Shown piece after piece: positions 41,583 through 47,163 of a DNA stretch of 47,163 nt. The DNA is taken from NCBI RefSeq assembly GCF_003236395.1, contig NZ_POUD01000035.1, positions 1 to 47,163 on the forward strand, given 5' to 3'. The notes beneath the pieces are model-generated. The model did not search any database and was not told the DNA's origin. It saw only the letters and a program-made list of their open reading frames with translations. Made by a program: the position numbers and the translations under genes. Position 1 is the stretch's first letter, and each line of letters begins with the position of its first letter. This DNA comes from Nonomuraea aridisoli. GTDB lineage: Bacteria; Actinomycetota; Actinomycetes; Streptosporangiales; Streptosporangiaceae.

Positions 41583-44500
41583 TCAGGCCGATTCGCGCTC
41601 CCTGAGCCGCTGGCTGACCACCTGCGTCACACCGTCACCGCGCATCGACACGCCGTAGAGCGCGTCGGCGATCTCCATCGTGCGCTTGTTGTGGGTGATC
41701 ACGATCAGCTGCGAGCTCTGCCGCAACTCCTCGAAGAGCGTCAGCAGCCGCTGCGTGTTGGTGTCGTCGAGCGCGGCCTCGACCTCGTCCATCACGTAGA
41801 ACGGCGACGGCCGCGCCTTGAAGATCGAGATCAGGAACGCCACCGCCGTCAGCGAACGCTCGCCGCCCGACAGCAGCGACAGCCGCTTGACCTTCTTGCC
41901 CGGCGGCCGCGCCTCGACCTCGATTCCGGTGGTCAGCATGTCGGACGGATCGGTCAGCACCAGCCGGCCGTCGCCGCCCGGGAAGACCCGGGTGAAGATC
42001 TGCTCGAACTCCCTGGCGACGTCCTCGTACGCCGAGGCGAACATCTGCTCCACCCGCTCGTCGACCTCCTTGACCACGGTCAGCAGGTCGCGCCGCGTCT
42101 TCTTCAGGTCTTCGAGCTGGGAGTTGAGGAACGCGTGCCGCTCCTCCAGCGCCGCGAACTCCTCCAGCGCGAGCGGGTTGACCTTGCCGAGCTGGTTCAT
42201 CTGCTTCTCGGCGATCCTGGCCCGCTTCTCCTGCTCCTCCCGCACGTACGGCACCGGCGGGTCGCCGGGGACCGGCGCGTCGGGGCCGTACTCGGAGATC
42301 AGGGCCTCGACCTCGACGCCGAACTCCTCCAGCGCCCGCTGCTCCATCTGCTCCAGGCGCAGCCGCTGCTCGGTGCGGGCCACTTCGTTGCCGTGCACCC
42401 GGTTGACCAGTTTGTCCAGCTCCTGGCCGAGCTCGCGGACGCGGAGGCGCACCTGCTTGAGCTCGGCGTCGACGGCCACCCGGGCGAGGTCGGCCTCGTC
42501 ACGCTCCCTGGAGGCCAGCCGGACGGACTCCGCCAACGCGGCGATCACCCGCTTGGCGCCCCTGCTGACGGCCTCGGCCAGCGCGGCCTGCCGCCGGCGC
42601 CGGGCGCGCTGGGCGGCCGCCTGGGCGCGCTCCTCGCGCTCGCGCCGCGCGGCGCGCAGCAGCCCGTCGGCGCGGCCCTCGATGCCCTTGACCCGCTCCT
42701 CGGCGGTACGGACCTGCAGGCGGGTGTCCATCTCGCGCTGGCGGGCGGCCTCGCAGGCGCTCGCCAGCTCGTCGCGCAGGTCGGTGGTGGGCTCGGACTC
42801 CAGCTCCTGGGCGTATTCGGCCTCGGCCAGCCGGACCTCCAGCTCGGCCAGCTCCTCCAGCCCCTCGGCGCGGGCCGCCTCCGCCCTGGCCACGCTCGCG
42901 GTCAGGCGCTCGGCCTCCTCTCGGGCGGCGTTCGCCGCCGCCTCCAGCTGGGCCAGCCGCTTGGCCGCGGCGGCGGTGCGCTGGTCGGCCTCCCGCTGGC
43001 GGCTGCGCACCTGGTCGAGGGCGCCCTGCGCGGCGCTCACCCCGGCCTGGGCGGTGGTGACGGCGTGCTGGGCCTCGCTCACGCGGGCCTGTGCGGTCTC
43101 CAGCGCGCTCTGAGCGGCCTGCTCGGCCGCGACGGCCTCGTCCAGGGCCCGCGCTGTCTCCTCGGCCCTGGCCTCCGCCTCCTCCAGGTCCCGGACGGCC
43201 TCGTCGAACGCGGCCCGCACCTGCAGCACGGACGTACCGCCGTCGGCCCCGCCGCTGGCCACCCGCTCACCGACCAGGTCGCCCGCCTTGGTGACGGCCC
43301 GCAGCCGCGGATGCCGCTCGACCACCGCCCGCGCGGCGTCGAGGTCGTCGACGACCACCACACCGCCCAGCACGCCGTCGAGAGCCGGCCGCAAGTGCTC
43401 GGGAACCGTCACCAGCTCGACGACCCACCGGCTCCCCTCAGGCGCACTCCCATGCCCGATCTCCCGCGACCCACCGCCCGCGCCGTCACCGACGACTCGC
43501 CGCGGTCCGTCGCTCCCGCCCTGCGCGGGCGACGCGTCGGGCCGCGCGTCGGTCGTACCGTCTCCTCCTGGGAGAGCCACGAGGAGCGTCGCCCGGCCTT
43601 CGCCGCGTTCGCGCAGCAGGCCGAGGGCCTCGACGGCGGCGTCCACGCTCTTGACGGTGATCGCCTCGGCGACCGGCCCCAGCACGGCGGCGACGGCGAG
43701 CTCGGCGCCCGGCGTCACCTGCATCGAGGCCGCCAGCGGCCCGAGCACCCCGGCGAGGTCGGCCTCCAGCAGCGCGGCGCCGCCGTCGCCCTTGGCCAGC
43801 CCCAGCTCCAGGGCGTCGCGGCGCGCCGCCAGAGCGGCCACCGCCCGCTGGGCCTCCTGGTCGGCGGCCCGCGCGGTGCTCACCCCAGCCTTGGCCTCCC
43901 GCACCGCGGCACGCGGCGCGTCGAGAGCCGACGTCGCCTCCTCCAGCCCGGCCCGCGCCTCGTCGGCCACGGCCTTGGCCTCCTCGACCATGGCCTGCGC
44001 GGTGGCGAGCTCCTCGGCCAGCGCCGGATCGACGGCCGGCTCCTCCAGCCGCTGGGCCTCCAGGTCTTCCATGGCCCGTCGCTCGCGCTCGCCCGCGCCG
44101 GCCACCGCCTGCCGCAGCCGTCCGATCTCCTCCTCGGCGGCCCTGGCCCGGCTGCGTACGGAATCGACCTGGCCGCGCAGCTTGGCGAGGCCCTCGCGGC
44201 GGTCGGCGGCGGCCCGCGCGGCCATGGCGAGCCGCTGCTCCTCGCCGCTCAGCTCGGCCTCGGCCGCGGCGCGCGCCTGTACGGCCTCCTCCAGCAGCTC
44301 GCGCGCCTGGTCGAGCTCCGCCTTGAGGATGAGCTCCCGCTCGCGCGCCTCGGCGGCCTCGCGTTCGAGCTCCTCGGGGTCGCGGCCGCGGCGCTCGATG
44401 GCGGCGGCGTCGAGGGCGTGCCGGTGGCGCTCGGCGGCCAGCTGCTCCAGGCCGCCGATGCGCTCACGCAGCGACGACAGCCGAAAGTACGTCTCCTGCG

Positions 44501-45356
44501 CCGCCGCGAGCCTCGGCTGGGTCTCGGCCTCCGCGGCCTCCAGCGCGGCCTCACGCTGCTGCCCCTCGGCCAGCTCGGCCTCGACCTGCCGGCGCCGCTC
44601 CGTGATCGCGGCCTCGTCGGCGGCCTCGCGCTCCAGCGTCGTCCGCAGCGTGCACACGTCGTCGGCGAGCAGTCGCAGCCGCGCGTCGCGCAGGTCCGCC
44701 TGGATGACGGCGGCCTTGCGGGCGATCTCGGCCTGGCGCCCCAACGGCTTGAGCTGGCGGCGCAGCTCGGTGGCGAGGTCCTGCACCCGGGTGAGGTTGG
44801 CCTGCATCGCGTCGAGCTTGCGCAGCGCCTTCTCCTTGCGCTTGCGATGCTTCAGGACGCCCGCGGCCTCTTCGATGAACGCCCGGCGGTCCTCCGGCCC
44901 GGCGTGCAGCACGGCGTCGAGCTGGCCCTGGCCGACGATGACGTGCATCTCGCGGCCGATCCCGGAGTCGGACAGCAGCTCCTGGATGTCGAGCAGGCGG
45001 CAGGTGTCGCCGTTGATCGCGTATTCGCTCTGCCCCGACCGGAACATCAGCCGGCTGATCGTGACCTCGGTGTAGTCGATCGGCAGCGCGCCGTCGGAGT
45101 TGTCGATGGTCAGCGTCACCTCGGCGCGGCCGAGCGGCGGCCGGGACGAGGTGCCGGCGAAGATCACGTCTTCCATCTTGCCGCCGCGCAGCGACTTGGC
45201 GCTGTGCTCGCCCATCACCCAGGCGAGGGCGTCGACGACGTTGGACTTGCCGGAGCCGTTGGGCCCCACGACACACGTGATGCCCGGCTCGAACCGCAGG
45301 GCGGTCGCGGAGGCGAAGGACTTGAAGCCGCGCAGGGTCAGGGTCTTCAGATACAC
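41583..45356 (-). CDS. smc: Chromosome segregation protein SMC
   Basis: This protein has 1257 aa from GTG 45356, which has GAGAGGGGG upstream; the frame opens further upstream but the family start is YLKTLTLRGFKSF. The N-terminal ATPase half has GPNGSGKSNVVDAL (Walker A). Long coiled coils follow, interrupted by the hinge (about residues 500-690), and the C-terminal half has LSLLSGGERSLTAVAF (signature) and PFYVMDEVEAALDD (Walker B). It compacts and segregates the chromosome with ScpAB. The hinge carries an unusually long Gly/Asp/Ser-rich insertion of about 45 residues near 43430-43570. It is flanked by ftsY and by the small coiled-coil and acylphosphatase genes, as in other actinobacteria. 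Confidence 0.96.
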   Translation of the reverse strand: MYLKTLTLRGFKSFASATALRFEPGITCVVGPNGSGKSNVVDALAWVMGEHSAKSLRGGKMEDVIFAGTSSRPPLGRAEVTLTIDNSDGALPIDYTEVTISRLMFRSGQSEYAINGDTCRLLDIQELLSDSGIGREMHVIVGQGQLDAVLHAGPEDRRAFIEEAAGVLKHRKRKEKALRKLDAMQANLTRVQDLATELRRQLKPLGRQAEIARKAAVIQADLRDARLRLLADDVCTLRTTLEREAADEAAITERRRQVEAELAEGQQREAALEAAEAETQPRLAAAQETYFRLSSLRERIGGLEQLAAERHRHALDAAAIERRGRDPEELEREAAEARERELILKAELDQARELLEEAVQARAAAEAELSGEEQRLAMAARAAADRREGLAKLRGQVDSVRSRARAAEEEIGRLRQAVAGAGERERRAMEDLEAQRLEEPAVDPALAEELATAQAMVEEAKAVADEARAGLEEATSALDAPRAAVREAKAGVSTARAADQEAQRAVAALAARRDALELGLAKGDGGAALLEADLAGVLGPLAASMQVTPGAELAVAAVLGPVAEAITVKSVDAAVEALGLLRERGEGRATLLVALPGGDGTTDARPDASPAQGGSDGPRRVVGDGAGGGSREIGHGSAPEGSRWVVELVTVPEHLRPALDGVLGGVVVVDDLDAARAVVERHPRLRAVTKAGDLVGERVASGGADGGTSVLQVRAAFDEAVRDLEEAEARAEETARALDEAVAAEQAAQSALETAQARVSEAQHAVTTAQAGVSAAQGALDQVRSRQREADQRTAAAAKRLAQLEAAANAAREEAERLTASVARAEAARAEGLEELAELEVRLAEAEYAQELESEPTTDLRDELASACEAARQREMDTRLQVRTAEERVKGIEGRADGLLRAARREREERAQAAAQRARRRRQAALAEAVSRGAKRVIAALAESVRLASRERDEADLARVAVDAELKQVRLRVRELGQELDKLVNRVHGNEVARTEQRLRLEQMEQRALEEFGVEVEALISEYGPDAPVPGDPPVPYVREEQEKRARIAEKQMNQLGKVNPLALEEFAALEERHAFLNSQLEDLKKTRRDLLTVVKEVDERVEQMFASAYEDVAREFEQIFTRVFPGGDGRLVLTDPSDMLTTGIEVEARPPGKKVKRLSLLSGGERSLTAVAFLISIFKARPSPFYVMDEVEAALDDTNTQRLLTLFEELRQSSQLIVITHNKRTMEIADALYGVSMRGDGVTQVVSQRLRERESA

Positions 45357-45411
45357 GGCACGCCCCCTCTCCCTGTACGGACAAGGGAAAAGACTACTGG
45401 TCCCGGCTAGC

Positions 45412-45437
45412 CCACGCGGGCATCCGCGCCCGCGTGG
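45412..45437. repeat. GC-rich inverted repeat upstream of smc
   Basis: CCACGCGGGC and GCCCGCGTGG form a perfect 10-bp stem with a six-base loop, about 55 bases upstream of the smc start. It may be a terminator for upstream transcription or a leader structure of smc mRNA. Confidence 0.55.
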
Positions 45438-45475
45438 CAGCTTGACCAGGTTTTTCCCGAAGAGGGCAAATAACA

Positions 45476-45500
45476 AGGGACGCCTCTCCGAGACGTCCCT
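45476..45500 (-). terminator. Terminator after the 64-aa protein gene
   Basis: On the minus strand AGGGACG and CGTCCCT pair around an 11-base loop and are followed by TTGTTATTTG, a T-rich run unusual in this GC-rich DNA. It lies 23 bases past the stop of the small coiled-coil gene, separating it from smc. Confidence 0.7.
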
Positions 45501-45522
45501 GAATCTTGCGCTCCGATCACTC

Positions 45523-45717
45523 TCAGGTGAGTGCCGGCTCGCGCTCTTGCACGCGGCTTAGCGCCTCGTCGCGGGTTTGCGCCGCAAGAGCGTCATTGGT
45601 GGCCTGAAGTCGGATGAGTTCTGCCTCCAGATCCCGGATACGCTGCTGCAGGCGGCGCATCTCCGAGACCATTCGAGGGTCAGGACCGCCGACGTGGCCG
45701 AGTAGAGCCTTCGCCAT
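45523..45717 (-). CDS. Small conserved coiled-coil protein (64 aa)
   Basis: This 64-aa protein begins MAKALLGHVGGPDPRMVSEM and then forms one coiled coil (RRLQQRIRDLEAELIRLQATN). Short proteins with this GHVGGPDP lead and a single coiled coil are common in actinobacteria from memory; the function is not known. The ATG at 45717 has GGAGG ten bases upstream. A T-tailed terminator follows it, so it is expressed apart from smc. The 191-bp gap on its other side separates it from acylphosphatase and includes an AT-rich patch likely to contain its promoter. Confidence 0.88.
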   Translation of the reverse strand: MAKALLGHVGGPDPRMVSEMRRLQQRIRDLEAELIRLQATNDALAAQTRDEALSRVQEREPALT

Positions 45718-45908
45718 GGTAAAGGGTCCTCCACGCTGAGTGACCAGACTGGTTCGCGCACTTCTGTTCCGCGGGAGGGGTGCGCGTGGTACCTAACAAG
45801 AGTCGCACCGGCAGTGTGGGCGGTCAAGTCGATCGAACCGCTGAGCCCCTACTGATGGGCACTCCCGACATACAACTATACCCTATTTGGGCGGTTTAAC
45901 GAAAGCGG

Positions 45909-46196
45909 CTACCGCTCTACAAAACCGGCCAAACTACCTCGGGCTTCGCTCCAACGTTCCACTACTCCATCCACCCTGCCCGGCGTGTCGCAACCTCGGA
46001 GCGCCTCCAGCAGCTTGACGCAGGCCTGCCTCGGCCCTTCGGCCACCACCTCGACCCGGCCGTCGTCGGTGTTGCGCGCCCAGCCCGCGAGGCCCAGCTC
46101 CAGCGCCCGCGCCCGTGTCCACCACCGGAAGCCCACGCCCTGGACCCGGCCCCGCACCCAGGCGGTCAGCCGGACGTCCCCGCTCTCGTCAGGCAT
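45909..46196 (-). CDS. acyP: Acylphosphatase
   Basis: This 95-aa enzyme hydrolyses carboxyl-phosphate bonds. The phosphate-binding loop [14 protein letters not shown] holds the catalytic Arg, and the catalytic Asn is in [17 protein letters not shown]; both are intact. Length is typical. It lies upstream of the small coiled-coil and smc genes on the same strand, matching the acyP-smc-ftsY order of mycobacteria. Confidence 0.94.
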   Translation of the reverse strand: MPDESGDVRLTAWVRGRVQGVGFRWWTRARALELGLAGWARNTDDGRVEVVAEGPRQACVKLLEALRGCDTPGRVDGVVERWSEARGSLAGFVER

Positions 46197-46332
46197 CTCG
46201 AACTCCTTCGGACGTCACGCCGCCCGCCGTCTCCTCGATCTCGATCCCGGAAGAGGCCCCCGGCCCCCTGGGTCGTGGCCACCTTACCGGCCCGGGAATC
46301 GGCCGTCCGGAAGGCGTCACGGAGGGTGCGGG

Positions 46333-47163
46333 TCATTCCCCGGCGACGGCGCGGGCGCGCGCCAGGCAGGCGGCCGCCCAGTCGTTCTCGCCGGCCGTCT
46401 CGGCCGCGGCGGCCAGGTGGCGGTCCGCGTCGGGCAGGCCGGCCACCACGGCCAGCTCGGCCGCGGCGGCGCGCGCGTAGGCGGCGGACCAGGCCGTGGG
46501 CGAGCCGGCGAAGGCCCGGGCGACCAGGGCCGGCGCGTCCTCGGCGGCCCCTGTGACAGCGGCCAGGCGAGCGTCCACGAAGGCGGCGAAGATCATGGCG
46601 TCGGAGGCCGGGGCGGGGCCGCCCCGGCCGAGGGCGCGTTCGGCGCGGGCTCGCCAGAGCCGGTAGGCCGCCCGGTCGCCGCGCAGGCCGCAGGCGAGCG
46701 CGACCGCCGAGGCGGCGGGCGAGAGCCAGGCTGCGATCGGCATGCCGGACCGCCGCCATGCCCGCCACATGGGCTCGGCGTGCTCGATCGCTTCGTCGAG
46801 GCGTCCGAGGAGCACCAGCGGCGGGATCAGCTTGCCGGCCACCCGATAGGGGTGCGTGCCCAGCAGCTCGTCGCCCACGATCCGCTCGGCGGTGGACATC
46901 GCCGCGCACAGGTCGCCGGCGGCGAACGCGCAGAGCCACGCGTTGTGGAAGGCGTCGAGGATCTCCGCCGCGGCGGCCGGGTGGCGCCGATCCATCCGCT
47001 CCACCAGGCCCAGCCGCTCCCGTGCGACGTCGTGCGCCTCCCGGAACCGGCCCGCGCGCAGCGCCAGCGTGCCGGGGGCGTCCAGGGCGGCGCTGATCAG
47101 GAGGGGGTCGCCGCAGGCACGAGCCGCCGCCACGGCGGCCCGCGCGAGCGACGGGTCGGGGGC
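46333..47163 (-). CDS. TPR-rich protein, probably the C-terminal part of a large ATPase regulator (partial)
   Basis: The frame is open from the right border to a TGA at 46333-46335, giving 276 residues. It consists of helical TPR-like repeats (AGRFREAHDVARERLGLVER, LGRLDEAIEHAEPMWRAWRR, GRGG-rich turns) and ends ACLARARAVAGE without a helix-turn-helix domain. The composition and repeat style match the C-terminal region of actinobacterial BTAD/LuxR-type or adenylate-cyclase-like ATPases, but the diagnostic N-terminal domains lie outside the window. It is not in tandem with acyP (136 bp gap, same strand). Confidence 0.75.
   Translation of the reverse strand, partial: APDPSLARAAVAAARACGDPLLISAALDAPGTLALRAGRFREAHDVARERLGLVERMDRRHPAAAAEILDAFHNAWLCAFAAGDLCAAMSTAERIVGDELLGTHPYRVAGKLIPPLVLLGRLDEAIEHAEPMWRAWRRSGMPIAAWLSPAASAVALACGLRGDRAAYRLWRARAERALGRGGPAPASDAMIFAAFVDARLAAVTGAAEDAPALVARAFAGSPTAWSAAYARAAAAELAVVAGLPDADRHLAAAAETAGENDWAAACLARARAVAGE

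Noticed and set aside
41691..45410. Open frame of about 1239 codons on the plus strand opposite smc
   Set aside because: It is an antisense shadow of smc: no motifs, extreme composition, and smc is unambiguous.
45357..45476. N-terminal extension of SMC to an upstream start
   Set aside because: SMC family proteins start at the YLKTL strand. The extension has no similarity, crosses a hairpin, and GTG 45356 has a good ribosome binding site.
1..47163. CRISPR arrays, tRNA or rRNA genes, insertion sequences, prophage or conjugation genes
   Set aside because: I looked for spaced direct repeats, cloverleaf-type ends, transposase motifs and phage gene order and saw none. The adapter at base 1 is the only transposon-like sequence.

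Overview
The window is about 47 kb of very GC-rich DNA with actinobacterial traits: GTG and TTG starts, 4-nt stop/start overlaps, leaderless promoters, an iron box of the DmdR/IdeR type and the block acylphosphatase - small coiled-coil protein - smc - ftsY. I infer a filamentous actinomycete, perhaps Streptosporangiaceae (Nonomuraea-like); this rests on protein style only. I see no rRNA, tRNA, CRISPR array or insertion sequence. Bases 1-19 are almost certainly a sequencing adapter (Tn5 mosaic end), so the left border is an assembly end.

Layout. (1) 20-1765: a truncated MFS transporter and a divergent ArsR-type regulator sharing a palindromic operator. (2) 1848-10698: a SorC-type regulator and a tightly coupled carbohydrate operon: lipoprotein binding protein, half-size ABC ATPase, permease, two FGGY kinases, a histidine phosphatase and a 2-hydroxyacid dehydrogenase. 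Two copies of a putative operator flank the regulator gene. (3) 10695-16312: a truncated, P-loop-less AMP-binding (ANL) protein, a large STAND/LuxR regulator, a penicillin-binding protein with degenerate SxN and KTG motifs, a MerR regulator and a broken aldo/keto reductase. (4) 16319-19502: TetR regulator, secreted coiled-coil protein, aldehyde dehydrogenase. (5) 19744-24174: alpha/beta hydrolase, a second truncated ANL protein, a second STAND/LuxR regulator and a third truncated ANL protein, probably one operon. (6) 24364-28832: typA/bipA, DUF2461 protein, polysaccharide-deacetylase lipoprotein, a hypothetical protein and an XRE-cupin regulator.

(7) 28922-31316: EamA transporter, a MEDS/HATPase (RsbA-like) protein and a SigR-like ECF sigma factor without an adjacent anti-sigma gene. 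(8) 31786-34429: MarR regulator, divergent MFS exporter and aldo/keto reductase. (9) 34452-38400: a complete siderophore uptake system (binding protein, two FecCD permeases, ATPase) around an iron box. (10) 38404-40219: a TPR protein preceded by an unannotated 24-codon gene ending His-Cys-Gly, with a strong hairpin between them. (11) 40351-46196: ftsY, smc, a 64-aa coiled-coil protein and acylphosphatase. (12) 46333-end: the C-terminal part of a TPR-rich regulator.

Most promising for something undescribed: the repeated linkage of P-loop-less ANL fragments with paralogous STAND/LuxR regulators (two loci, three ANL fragments), the 24-aa peptide/TPR pair, the unassigned two-kinase carbohydrate pathway, and the degenerate PBP next to a STAND regulator.
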